64,000 nucleotides of DNA. Origin: Panagrolaimus kolymaensis (lineage: Eukaryota; Nematoda; Chromadorea; Rhabditida; Panagrolaimidae). This document shows, one piece after another, positions 12,098 to 23,764 of the stretch (its first letter is position 1; each line of letters opens with the position of its first letter). The stretch covers positions 3,534,001 through 3,598,000 of the forward strand of contig JAJQJQ010000018.1 of NCBI GenBank assembly GCA_028622995.1. Reading direction: 5' to 3'. The position numbers and the translations under genes were made by a program. The notes under the pieces were generated by a model. The model was given only the letters and a program-made list of their open reading frames with translations. It was not told the DNA's origin and ran no database searches.

Positions 12098-12448
12098 ATG
12101 GCACCTTTGGGCCAAGGCCTAATCTGGTCTGAAGTTCTTTGCTGTCCGTTTTGTAGTCAAGTATGCTTTCCTTGCTTCATTACTGTTTCTAAAATGAAAA
12201 GTTTAGATTTTTTCAAGCGTTCGAGTTCCAGTAAATTTACCATGTGGTCATGCAGCTTGTTTATCTTGTCTTCACAACAAACCATCAACTTGTCCATCAG
12301 ATTCAGTGAGATACATTTGAATAAGTTAACAAATTATTTTTCTCATTTTTAGATCAAAATCCCGGATGATATTTGTGATTATCCAATTAACACAGCTATT
12401 TTATTAATTTTAAACCAGTGGATCCACAATTTAAATAAAACTTTGTGA
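12098..12448 (+). CDS. rle-1: Roquin/RC3H-type E3 ligase, 5' exons encoding the RING finger
   Basis: N-terminal part of the gene continued at 20746-23764. Exons 12098-12160, 12207-12305 and 12353 to about 12444 are in phase. Starting at the Met of MAPLGQGLIW, the RING reads CCPFC, then VRVPVNLPCGHAACLSCL and CP, the Roquin-type C3HC4 pattern. It is followed by PDDICDYPINTAILLIL, which matches the stretch right after the RING in RC3H1 (ELLPVNSALLQL). The frame then meets TGA at 12446-12448. A donor at TT|GTGAAA (12445) would avoid it and leads into an intron of about 8.3 kb filled by Helitron 1. The RING should give ubiquitin ligase activity; C. elegans RLE-1 is reported to ubiquitinate DAF-16. 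An upstream Met at about 11924 or 11996 is possible but adds unconserved sequence. Confidence 0.85.
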
Positions 12449-12845
12449 AATTAAAAATTATCGTATAAAAATTGCATATTAGTAGGATAGCCATCTTTCA
12501 TTCAAAATAACAGAAACAATTTTTTTTTCTCATGCTTGCTCTCATTAGTGCATTTTTTGATTTCATGATATTTAGCCAAGAAAAAGAAGCATCACTCGTT
12601 TTTATCTTTCAATCAGTTGTTTATGCTTGATTTTTGTGCTTCGTTTCTGTTGGGTTGGCTATAGTTTGTTTAGCTTTTTGCTTTGTTTTGTGATCGTGAT
12701 TATTTTCGTGTTTCTCCCTTGTTTATAATCGTTAGCGCGCATATATTTTAGATTGCAAATTTCACCATCAAACTCAAGAAAAGAAAGAAGAAAAAAGGAA
12801 AAAGAAAAAAGAAAGAAAATAAGAAAGGAAAAGAAGAAGAAAAAA

Positions 12846-12957
12846 GCATTTGTAGCTTTAAAAGAAAATAAAGCATTTGTAGCTTATAAAGAAGAAAAGC
12901 GTTTGTAGCTTAAAAAGAAGAAAAGCATTTGTAGCTTAAAAAGAAAAAGAAGAAAAA
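12846..12957. repeat. Short tandem repeat, about 26 bp x 4
   Basis: Four near-identical units built on GCATTTGTAGCTTAAAAAGA followed by AGAAAA, inside a purine-rich stretch (12770-12960). It lies within the presumed 3' flank of Helitron 1. The units differ by one or two bases and by a few A/G in the spacer. No function is evident. Confidence 0.75.
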
Positions 12958-13507
12958 TCAAAGACAGTCAAGTGCTGTTTCGGTATGTTTATTAACTGTT
13001 TGAGTTGGTGGTGTAGTCTTTGTTTTATTGTTTAGTGAGTTACGATCCCAAAATCTTGTTATTTATAGTTGAGACCTCTTCCTCTATTCCCTCCCATTGC
13101 TTATAGCGATATAAGGCTTAATACTAATAGAAACAAAATAAGAATTTTTAAGATTTATTATAAGAACAAACAAACAATTTTAATAGTAATAAACGAAACA
13201 AAAACAAAAACGATTGAGAAAAGTGTTGGTGTAATTTAGGAGTGACACACGGCACCTTGTTTTTTTGTCAAAAAAAGCTAAAACTTGAAGAGATGTAAGC
13301 AGCATTTGATGAGAAAAGTTTGTTGAGAAACGACCATGAGATATTTTGAGAATTGACAGGAGATTAACGACAACGCATTGAAGAACCTCAACAGATATTA
13401 GGACCAAAAGATATTGAGATGAAATATGAGATGAGCAAAAGATGATTGTTCAAGAAGCTGAAGATTAACGACACGCAAGTGAAGAACCTTGACAGCTTGG
13501 CGATAGT

Positions 13508-16500
13508 TTATTGCCGATTTACTTGTTGATTCATAGCATTGATAACTTCTTTGAAGACGATGTTGGTAGTATGAGGAACTTTCTTTCCATTGACGGTTGC
13601 AGTGTTTTCATTGCTCACGAAAATTTTGATATCTTGACGACGTCGTACACGACTAACAGCAACATAGCATTGACCATGAGAAAATGATGGAGTGTTGAAG
13701 ATGATACCAACCTTGCTTAAAGTTTGACCTTGAGATTTGTTGATTGTCATTGCGAAGGCAGGACGAATAGGAAGTTGATACCTTGTAAATTCAGGCAATG
13801 AGTCATCAGATTTGTCAGAAAAGTTGTTCGGTATAGCAACGATTGGTACTAATTGACCTTTTGAGCTTCCAGTGATGATACGACAGCCAATGTAATTTGC
13901 ACCCATATTTTCAACAACCATGCGTGTTCCATTGCAAAGACCAAGGCGAATATCCAAGTTTCGGGTGAGCATCACAACGCTGCCAACTTTAAGACGAATA
14001 ATATTAGATGGAATTGATGAGTGTTCAAATCTTGCAAGTTCTTCAGCATCATAGTTGTCACGTAAGAATTCATCTTCAGGATAAGAAGTGTTTGACATGA
14101 TATTAACAGATGCAAATTCTTTATGATCACCGGGAAGCATCGAGATGATACGTTCATTGAGATCTTTGACAGTTTCGTTCAGAGGAGCCATAAGAACAGC
14201 TTCAGAAACATATTCGAGGTATTCAGCAGATTTAGGATCATCAAATAATTTAGCAGGATAAACGAAATTCAAGACGGAATTTTGATCGTAGCAGACAATA
14301 TCATCTGGAAGTTGGATTTTTGATGGACCAAAAGAACATTGAACTCGACCATTACCAACATCACTCAACCATGCAGAGTATGAAGGATCATTAGCAGCAC
14401 GAACATTAGTTGTCAAAGAGTAAATCTTGAAGTTTTCTCTGAAGAGAGGAGAGCATAACAAAGAAGCTTCATAGGATGATCGAGCAGTTTCATGGCGCAT
14501 GACAGGTAGTAGTTGTTTGAAGTCACCACCAAGGACAACAGTCTTGTTTCCAAATTTCGAATGATGTTCATCGATTCCAACCAAATTCCTAATCAAAGAA
14601 GCGACGTGTTGCAGGACAGATTTATGTTGCATAGGACTTTCATCCCAAATAATCAAATCAGCTTCAATAATTAGTCGAGCAAGTGGATCATTTGGAGCAA
14701 TGTTGGGTTCTTGATGGATGTCCAAAGGAATTCGGAAAGCAGAATGAGCAGTTGTACCACCATCAAGGAGAATAGCAGCAATTCCAGTTGAAGCAACAGC
14801 GATGACCTTCTTTCCCATAGCTCGAAATCTTCTAATCATAGTGTTGTAGACGAACGTTTTGCCGGTACCACCACTACCTTGCAAGAAGAAAAGACGCTCA
14901 CGGTTACGATCAGTTGGATTAAAAAGAGCTTGTTCCACTTTATCAACAAAAGCACGTTGTTCAGTGTTCAAGTTTTCATAGTCTTCAGCACCATCGTTAG
15001 AATCAGGAGGAAAAGCATCATTGATCGCATCCATCAAGTCATCTTCAGAAACATCAGGAAGTTTAAAATCAGCAGTGGTTTTTTGATGATGAAAGAGAAT
15101 CGAGGCAATGTGAGCAAGAGCACGTTGAATTCGAATTTCCTTTGAGATATCAGCATTTCGATCGATGAGCAAATCACAGTACTTTTCCCATAAAGCTACA
15201 GCATCAAGAGGTTCGTTGTACACCAAAAGAAGAGCGAAAACAACACGGCATTGGCGAGGCATGAATTCTTTGGTAATTTCATCCATAGTTGTGTAGCAAA
15301 TGGTATCATCAATATATAGATTTCGAGCTACAGCAGCAGCACGATAAGTTGGAAATACTTCTCCATTGAAAGTTCGAATAGCTTCATAATTTGGAGGACC
15401 TTTGACATGCTTGAGAAGTTCACGCATACAATAAAGTTCCACGTCACTTGGATAGATAGTACGAAGGCGGCCAACAACTTTTCGATCACGAACACGTCGA
15501 TTCCATTTCTTGTTCTTGTAGTCCCATGTGTAATATTCATTTACTTGATGATAATATAAGTTGATGGAGCGAGTTGAAAGATCAGCAGCAGTGTAAACAT
15601 TTGGATTTGCAGCAATTTCAGAAAGTTCTTGATTCACTAACTTGAAAAAAGCAGTAAGCCTTGAGACAGCTCGCGCTTCGGTTTCGGCACCGCTATTTTC
15701 AGTTAGGTTCTTCAATCTTTCTTCAGTGTCTTCAGGATTGAATATGACGTTGTGATTATCTTCAAGATGGACTTCATGTTCTTTAATTGAATGAGAGCAT
15801 CGGGTCGTGAACATAGATAAGAGACTTTCAACAGCTTCAGCAGCACCAACGCATCTCATCTTTCGGAATTGGACGATTTCGTTATAGTCAACGACGTTGT
15901 TATTTTGAGTTGAATTCTTCATTTCACGAACAGAGACGAAGGCTTGATCATTTCCTTTGAAGATGTATTTGTACAAATATTTGATGCATTTGATTCCACC
16001 ACAGTGTTCAACGTTGATATGCGAATTGTATTTCAAGAGCAAGTAACGATTATGTGCGATGATGTATTGATTTGTAATAGGAACATTACGACGTTTACCA
16101 TTAGCACCAACTTCAACAGATCTACCATCATCTGGACGCTTCAATTGAGCATAACCATCGAGACGCATAACAGTTTCTTCAGTATAAGGCTTTGGGAAGT
16201 CCTTTCCACAAATGCCTGGTTGTTTTCCATTTCCGCAAACAGCTTTACATCTTTTTGGATCATGAACCATAAGTGTCATAACAGTATCATAGTAGCGTCG
16301 TTGATAGTCAGCATCGTAAGAAAGATCAGAATCATCAGGTTTGACAGGAATTTGAGCAGATATGAGATCATCGACTTCTTCAGGAATGTTGTACTTGTAG
16401 TCGTCTTCCATGATGAGGAGCATATGAAGATGTGGCATACCCCGTTTTTGATGTTCCAATGATACAGAGTAAGCTTTAACTTTACCAAGAGTATTCTTTT

Positions 16501-19500
16501 TCAAGACATCTTCAAGAAATTGCTTAGCCTTCAGGTTGAATACACGACAGATGAGATCAGGTCGATCAATCCAAGTTTCAGCGGGTTGATTGTTATCGCC
16601 ACGTCGAAGATTTTCCGTGATTTCTCTCCACTTTGGGTTTCCAGTAAATGTTACGAAGAGTGAAGGCATGCCATGACGATTACAGAGAGCAATGTTGTCC
16701 TTGAACCTTTCTTGCATATAACGATTGCCACCACGGAAATTCTTGTTGAGCATCACGATTTTACCAAGCTTTTTACCACGAAGTTGTTCATCACGATCAA
16801 TCCTTGCTTGTAGAGCATCACGAAGTCGGCTGCATTGTTCATATCGCTTTTGCTTTGATGGATCAGATTCAAGTTGTTCCAGCTTATCAAGACGTTGACG
16901 AAGCACATTGAGATGACCATTGATGATGAAGATTTGGCTGAGAGTTTTTTGGCCAGTTACAGGATTGAAGTTGTTCTTTTGTTGATCTGTACGATCATAC
17001 AATAACGAAGTGTAGTGTTGCTTCATTGAAACGTTTTCATACTTCTTCGAAATTGGCAATTCTTCATCATCATCAAGTTCTTCAGCTTCAGAATCACTTC
17101 TAAATTCAGGATCACTTTCAACATCATTAGCAGTAAGATATCGAGTAGCAGGATCAAGCTTCTTGAGATTAGGATGCCATCCTTCTTGACCAAAGACGAA
17201 AATGAGAGGATAAGCAGCAGCATCAGCAAATGAATCGAAATGAGGAACATAGCGAATACTGTTGCTTCCATCTTTAGAAATTCCAAACCAAAGACCTTTT
17301 GGAGGAGCATCAAGATCATCAGAGCGATAGATAGAGAAAACTTGCCCATTGACGGTAGGAAGATTGAGACGTCCTGGATGAGTATGTTGATCATTTCCGT
17401 TTTCCCAAACCAAATAGAATTTTCTGAGTTCAGTTCCTTCAGCAGCACATTTAGCTTCTTCATCAGCAAGGATTTGTCTCATGTTTTTCAACATGTCAGC
17501 AAGAGGATGATATTGACGCAGCATAGCTTCTAACAATCCAATAAGATCTTTGTTCTTTGCGGCATCATCAGCTTTGAAATGTAATTTTTTAACAGCATCA
17601 GATAGTCGATTGTTGAGAGCTTGATCGGAGTCGATGCAGTAGTTTTGAGCAAAAGAAGGAGCTTCTCCATCCATAGGTACCAAATCACCTGCATTATGAC
17701 GTAATTCCCCTTCAATCTTGAAAGCATCAGCATGTCGAGTAACCTTTGCTTGTGTTGAAACCATTGCCATTAAACTATTGAATTGTTTAGGATGAGTCCA
17801 GAAATCGCTGAAGGAGGCAATTTGATCCCATCGAGCAGGCATCGGAGGAATATCAGGCATTGGAACAGCACCTTTAGCACAACAACCACCCAAAGATTCA
17901 CAATGGAAGAGGAAAGCATTACAATAATGACATCTTTTATTCATAGGACCGAGATAATGTGGATCAGGATTGATTCCAGAGCTTCGAAGTCCAATAGGTT
18001 TGCCAAGTCGAAGAGTTGAGTTTCTTTTTGATGTCATTCTTTCATCATATAATCTTCTTGTATTATCAGTTCTTGGTATGATTCTTTGAGATTTTCTTAG
18101 AGGTACAGATGGTTGAGGTGTCGATAATGGTGCAGCTTGAACATGTTGAATCAAATCATTCTCAGCTGGAAGTTCAAGTTGAGATGGATCAATAAGAGGA
18201 AGTGGTTGGTTCAGTTGTCTTTCGAAAGCTGTAGGTAACCATGTATCAAGATTCGTACGATGCCATTCATCTTTGTCTTTATTCAACTCATATAGCATGT
18301 TCAACAAATATTGCATTCGATATCTTTCAGTGGCCATGTTGAGACGATGATCAAATTTCATTGAGTAGCCGTGGAATGCGAGATTTTCAGCGATTAGAAG
18401 TTTATGAGGTCCACAGTTAAAACCATCCCGTTGAAAATCAAAAGTTGAAGTGTCAGCTCTTCGAGGTACAATGTGGTGATCAATGATTTCAGCAGCTTTG
18501 AGTTTTTCAATAATGGATGTACATAGAGCAAGTTCGTCAGCATAAATTTCTCCAGAAGTAGCAGCAGATTGAAGAGTGTCATAGTAATCTGCATGACCAA
18601 GCAACACATGAATAGCAAGAAGAGTCCAGTGATTTCCATTCATAACGTTGAGAGGACACAAAATAAGTTCAGGATTATCAGGATACACGAAGAGGAAGTT
18701 TTTTATGTTTACATTGACGTTGTTAGCATGCGAATGGACAAAAAGCGAATCCAACACAGCGATTCTTAGAAATGTTCCATAGCGAACAGCGTGTCCAGCC
18801 ATAGCACCAAGATATGCAAGCATTTTAACATCATTGAACCATTCATTCCTATCACGTTGATAATCACTTTGAATTCGGACATGATGGAATGGAAGTCGTT
18901 CATAATCAGGTGGTTCAATAAATGCATTGTCATCATCAAGCATCAAAGAATCATCATGTTCATGAGCAAATTCAGCACCTTCTTCGATAACACCTGAGAC
19001 TCGAGATTGATGATCCTGAAAAACAAATGAATAAAGACATTGAAAGAAAAAGCATTCGAAGTAAATGGTTTGATTAAAAAACAAAAGGATAAAACATACG
19101 ATATCATGTTCAGAATGATGTTGACAATCATCGTCATCGATTACAATATCATCGGTATCATTAGCAGTTTCTTTGTTTACAGTTGAGCCTCGAGATTGAT
19201 GATCCTGAAAAATAAATGAAATAAGACTTTGAAAGAAAAAGGATTGCAAGTAAATGGTTTGATTAAAAAACAAAAAGATAAAACATACGATATCATGTTC
19301 AGAATGATGTTGACAATCATCGTCATCGATTACAATATCATCGGTATCATTAGCAGCTTCTTTGTTTACAGTTGAGACTGGAGATTGATGAACCTGAAAA
19401 ACAAATGAATAAAGACATTGAAAGAAAAAGCATTCGAAGTAAAAGGTTTGATTAAAAAACAAAAGGATAAAACATACGATATCATGTGCAGAAAGATGTT

Positions 19501-20247
19501 GACAATCATCGTCATCGATTACAATATCATCGGTTTCTTTAGCACCTTCTTCGAAAACAGCTGAGGCTTGTGAATGAAATACCTGAAAAATAAATGAAAT
19601 AAGACTTTGAAAGAAAAAGGATTGCAAGTAAATGGTTTGACTATAAAACAAAAGAAAAAACATACGATATCATGTCCATGTTCATGTTGACAATCATCGT
19701 TATCATCAAATTTGTAAGCATTAGCTACTTTATGTTCGGTATCAGCAAGAGCATTACGTTTTGCATTAGGTTCAAGTACATCTTCATTAGCTCGTCGTTT
19801 GATAGCAGCAGTTCGAGTTGTTGGTGAAGCTGTTTGATCAAGTTCATTATCAGTTGATTGAATAGCTCGTTTATCCTGAATAATATAATAATTAAGCAAT
19901 TGAAAGAAAAGCATTTTGAGGAAAAGCATCTCAAGCAAAAGTTAATAAACAACAAATACGCAAGGTGAAGCAACTAAAGGCTAACTGCAGAAGGTTAAGA
20001 AAAAAACAAATAACAAAAAAATAACGCTTACAATAATATGTTCAGATTCATGTGAATTTTGTGCTTCAGTTGTATCCATAGCTTCACCATTTATCGTTGC
20101 TGTTGTAGTTGTTGGTTGTGGAGCAGTTGAAGGTGTTGTTGAATCATTTGATGGTCTTCTTCGAGCTTCTTCTTGAGTTCTCACTTTTCTTTTTGCCGTT
20201 GCATCTCTAGCTTTTGTTGCAGATGATTTCTTCCTTTTTGGTGGCAT
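13508..20247 (-). CDS. Helitron 1 protein: SIM-like repeats, Ulp1/C48 protease domain, HUH Rep, PIF1 helicase
   Basis: Probable full-length Helitron transposase. Exons: 20247-20032 (basic MPPKRKKSS start), about 19876-19666, three 105-nt exons (19582-19478, 19393-19289, 19204-19100), then one long exon 19015-13508. Within the long continuous frame opening at 19663 (residues counted from there): an Ulp1-like cysteine protease core, with GNHWTLLAI near 343, YYDTL, and FQRDGFNCGPHKLL near 417, giving a His/Asp/Gln/Cys set. A Cys-rich YLGPMNKRCHYC motif lies near 569. The HUH motif MPHLHMLLIM is near 1076 and the two-Tyr motif KYLYKYIFKG near 1229. PIF1-type helicase motifs follow: GSGGTGKT near 1594, IIWDES, GGDFKQLLPV and MTINKSQGQT, ending in YVAVSRV. 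There are no internal stops, so the copy may be functional. Rep/helicase assignment is firm; protease activity is inferred from the residues. Confidence 0.9.
19015..19666 (-). repeat. Tandem exon-intron array, 189-bp period, in Helitron 1
   Basis: Acceptor sites fall at 19582, 19393, 19204 and 19015, exactly 189 bp apart. Each unit is a 105-nt exon plus an 84-nt intron. The exons encode 35 residues ending in TDDIVIDDDDCQH and then HxEHDI (HLSAHDI in the first). The introns begin GTATGTTTTATC and end TTTTTCAG, and they are almost identical to each other. Both parts are multiples of three with no stop, so retained introns keep the frame and add a Phe-rich hydrophobic segment. The preceding exon (ending 19666, DDCQHEHGHDI) and the start of the long exon are diverged members. 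The first intron is 83 nt, breaking frame, so it must be spliced. Confidence 0.9.
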
Positions 20248-20745
20248 CGTTGTTAAATGATTACTAAAAAAACAAAAAATAAAAGAATCTCAAGGAAAAA
20301 AATATCACGGAAAAAACATTATCCAAAATAAAAATGTTTGACGAAAAAAATATGCGAAAATAAAGCGCCTTCAAAAGCGTGTGATGAAGAAAAAAAATTG
20401 CAGCAGTCAAGCGCCTTCACCATAGTTCCGCTCTCCCAAAGCGAAAAACGCAGGTTGCGAAAAAAATTTTATTTTTTGGAAAAAATTTGACATCGAAAAA
20501 CATGCTCGCCTAACTTTTCTGAGAAGCCCAGAAACTTTTATTCAAAATCTAAAAGCAAAATCAAATTCGTCATATATCGGTACTATTACTGACGGAAAGT
20601 TTCAGCCATTTTCCGAGGATAGAAAAAAAGTTTTAGTCAAAAAACATGTTTTTTTGGTCAAAAAAAATTTTCATATTATTTGAGAATTGTTGACTATATA
20701 ATGATCCCCATAGTCTACGGATTCAGAATCTGTAAAAAAAATTGA

Positions 20746-23700
20746 TATATACGTAGCCGGAAAAATCAGGATGGAGAAACCCCTCTTACTTTTTTGTGTA
20801 AAGAGAATGTGCCATTAGATGCTTTTATTGACAAATCATTAGCTCAAAAGAATATAAAATCTTCTGATTATGATTTTATTTATGATATTGAAAACAGTCT
20901 TCGTTCATTAGCGGGATATCTTCAAGTAGCTGATTCTGAAAGAGGTGGATCAGTTTATAGTGATTTAGTTAGCCGAACAATTCAAAGAAAAATTATCACT
21001 ATTTTATGTTCAGCGATTACTCAAACAGATGGAAGAATTCAAGCAATGCGATCTATTCGCTCATTATCCGAAAGAGTTGTAACGGAATTAATTTGTGTTG
21101 TTCAAAATACTGTTCATCTCTCTGCTTTCTTATGGTCTGCTGTAAGATCACGAGGTTGTCAATTTTTGGGTCCAGCTATGCAAGAAGATGTATTAAAATT
21201 AATTTTACTTACTTTGGCTAATGGAGAATCAATTGCACGTAAAACTTTAGTAATGTATATTGTTCAAACGCTTTCCGAAGATTATCCACATGTTTCCAAA
21301 ACGTGTGTTGGTCATGTTGTTCAATTATTATATAGAGCAAGCTGCTTTAATGTAAAAATATCCACATTTTTGAAATTAGTTTATAGTTTAAAATTATAGG
21401 TGATAAAGAGAGATGCAGAATCTTCTCTGATGCAGTTAAAAGAAGAATTTCGTGAATATGAATCTTTACGTCGAGAACATGATTCACAAATAGTTCAAAT
21501 TGCTCTTGAAGCTGGCTTACGCATTTCACCCGATCAATGGTCCGCATTACTTTATGGCGATCCTCATCATCGATCTCATATGCAATCAATAGTTGATAGA
21601 TTGCATACTCCTCAATTACTCGCACATGCATTAAAAGAATTAAGAAATATTGTTGATAGAAATTCTAATGCTTATGCTCTTCAAAAAACTCTTGATAGTT
21701 TAGCTATTATTGCTGAAATCGATTGTGAAGGTTTGTAAAAAATTACTAAAAAAATATGGGAAGTATATGGTAGCTTTTTTAGTGGAACCAGGATGGAAAA
21801 CATTATCGGAAGCCTTAGGAATTATTGAAATAGTCATAAGTGAATATGTGTGTTTCAATAAGAAATGGAATAACAATTCAAGCGACTTTCGATTCCCTAA
21901 AAAACAAAATGGTTTCATTCCAAGAACAAATAATTCATCAAAGCCTATTAATAATGAAAGAAATGGACAACAACAAACTATTAGCAACTCTAATAATTTT
22001 ACTGCTAGCTTTGATCGATATAAAACAAAAATGTGTCGAGATGTTCTTAATGGGCGTCCATGTCCCAGAGGAACTACATGTACTTATGCTCATGTTTATG
22101 AAGAATTAAGGCCTCCTCAAGAGAATGAAAGTAATAATGATTTTCATGTTAATAATGAACAACCCCATGTTAATGGCTATGGTTATAAAGCTTCTCAAGA
22201 ACAAAATGAGAGGATGATCGCAAATGAAATTCCAAATATGCCTCAGCAAGGAGAAATGATTTCTATGCCCATGTTTCCTATTCAACAAATACATCGTAAG
22301 TAAATTTAATACTAAGGATAAATTTTAAAACCAATTTAAATTTTAAGCTGAAAATCCTTCTCAACTTGTCATTGACAATACCAATGGAGCGTTTATTAAT
22401 ATGGTGCCGGTAGTTATGCATCAGCAAATGGGTGATATGAGCAATGAGCAGTTCAATAATCCTCCACCAGCTGCAATGCAACCTCAGCCTGTTGGACTTA
22501 CAGGGCCCATTTATATGGTTCCTCAACCCGAAACTCTCGTACCTAATCATCCTCCACCAATGATAATTCAAAATCACCATCAAATTCAAGTTATTCGTGG
22601 CCCTCCTCCACCTCTTCCAAATCATCCTGGAATGTATTCTTATCATATTGGCCCACCTCAACCTATGATGCAGCCACCGCCACCACCATCGCATATTATT
22701 TATCAAACTCATAATATGTGGGCTCCACCTGCGAATCAACAACTTTTCCGCCCAAGCGATGGATTTTATGCCACTGGATTAAGAAATCCACAAAAAACTC
22801 CTGAAAGAAAAAATCAAACTCCAGAATCGAAAAATTCATCATCAGAAAAAAGTCCAAAACAACAAAATAATGGGGCAGCCGGAGATGAAGAAGTTTTAAT
22901 TGCTAGACGTAATGAAGTTATATCGCGGCTTTTACAAATGGATATTTCTAAAGATGAATGTGAAGATGATGCTGAAAGGTAACTGGTTGCATCGTGAAAC
23001 ATAAACCATAAACTCTCATTGTTTTTAGCCATGTGTCATTTACTGTAGCTAATTCGGTACTATATGATGATTTTGAAATGTTTGGAAATAGCATAATTGA
23101 CTTTCCTCCATTTACATTGCAATCATTACCAAATGTTCCAACTACTGTTTCTCCTTCTGTTATGTTTGATGCTTTTGGTAATTCTAATAATGTTTGGTCA
23201 TATCCAATCACATTTAAGCCACGTTGTGGTGTATATTCTGTTAAAACAATGTGTCCAACAACTTTAGTAAGAATGGATTCAACAAAGCCAGCAACAGTAC
23301 AATCAGATTGTTCGGTGATGAATGTTAAAGATGCCATTGATCAACCTCTTGTTACTTCTTCAATTCAGAGAAATAATTGTAGGTCTAAGTGTAAAAATGC
23401 ACTTTTAACAATTAGTTTTACAGTATCACCCCAAGCAAGTTACGACATGGTTGATCCGTGTCAATTAACTGAACAACTTCCAAGGGTTATGAAAGCCAAC
23501 ACTTTAACTCCAGAAGATCCACAAGACTTTGTATCATCGTCCATTGATAAAATTATTACAGTAAGAGGAAAAATTAATGAAGAAATGGGTTCATCTCAAT
23601 CATCCGCTGTTGAACAAGAACAGCTTAAAGTTGAACTTAATATTGCTAATTGTCAATTAAGTACTCTCGATCAACAAACGAAGCAAACATGTCTTCTCAA

Positions 23701-23764
23701 AGAATTGAAAGCAATTGATGAAAAAATAGAAAATTTAGGTAGTACCAGCGCAGATTCAACATAA
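20746..23764 (+). CDS. rle-1: Roquin/RC3H-type protein, ROQ and CCCH part
   Basis: Main body of the Roquin orthologue; together with 12098-12448 it restores the RING-ROQ-CCCH order of RC3H1 and C. elegans RLE-1. Exons: ROQ exon to 21351 (5' limit unsure), 21400-21730, 21783-22295, 22348-22978, 23029-23764. The ROQ domain, which binds mRNA stem-loops, is very conserved: [68 protein letters not shown]. The zinc finger [21 protein letters not shown] is a C-x8-C-x5-C-x3-H type. A Pro/Gln/Met-rich low-complexity region follows, then a coiled-coil tail near 23580-23740. Expected role: cytoplasmic mRNA-decay factor and E3 ligase. The first codon of this part is not resolved. In the open frame, only an acceptor at 20755-20756 matches the phase-2 donor at 12445, and its pyrimidine tract is poor. 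Confidence 0.88.

Larger units (their letters stand above)
12479..20771 (-). mobile_element. Helitron 1, inserted inside the Roquin gene
   Basis: Rolling-circle transposon on the minus strand between the RING exon and the ROQ exon of rle-1. The coding region (20247-13508) is certain; the ends are proposed. Read on the minus strand, the element could start with TC at 20771-20770, preceded by A, and stop with CTAA (12482-12479), followed by T. This fits the Helitron rule of A/T insertion with 5'-TC and CTRR-3'. Closing the gap at these points would restore an intron of only about 65 bp, the usual size here, which supports the limits. Against them, no strong GC hairpin sits just before CTAA. About 500 bp upstream of the first Met and about 1 kb after the stop are non-coding. 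No target-site duplication is expected. Confidence 0.7.

Noticed and set aside
11924..12352. 142-codon frame starting upstream of the RING
   Set aside because: Reads through two introns. The real RING exons use this frame only from 12098 to 12160 and then splice; upstream residues are unlike Roquin.
13972..19137. Many plus- and minus-strand frames of 60-170 codons inside Helitron 1
   Set aside because: They lie in other frames or on the other strand of the single long transposase exon and have no domain content.
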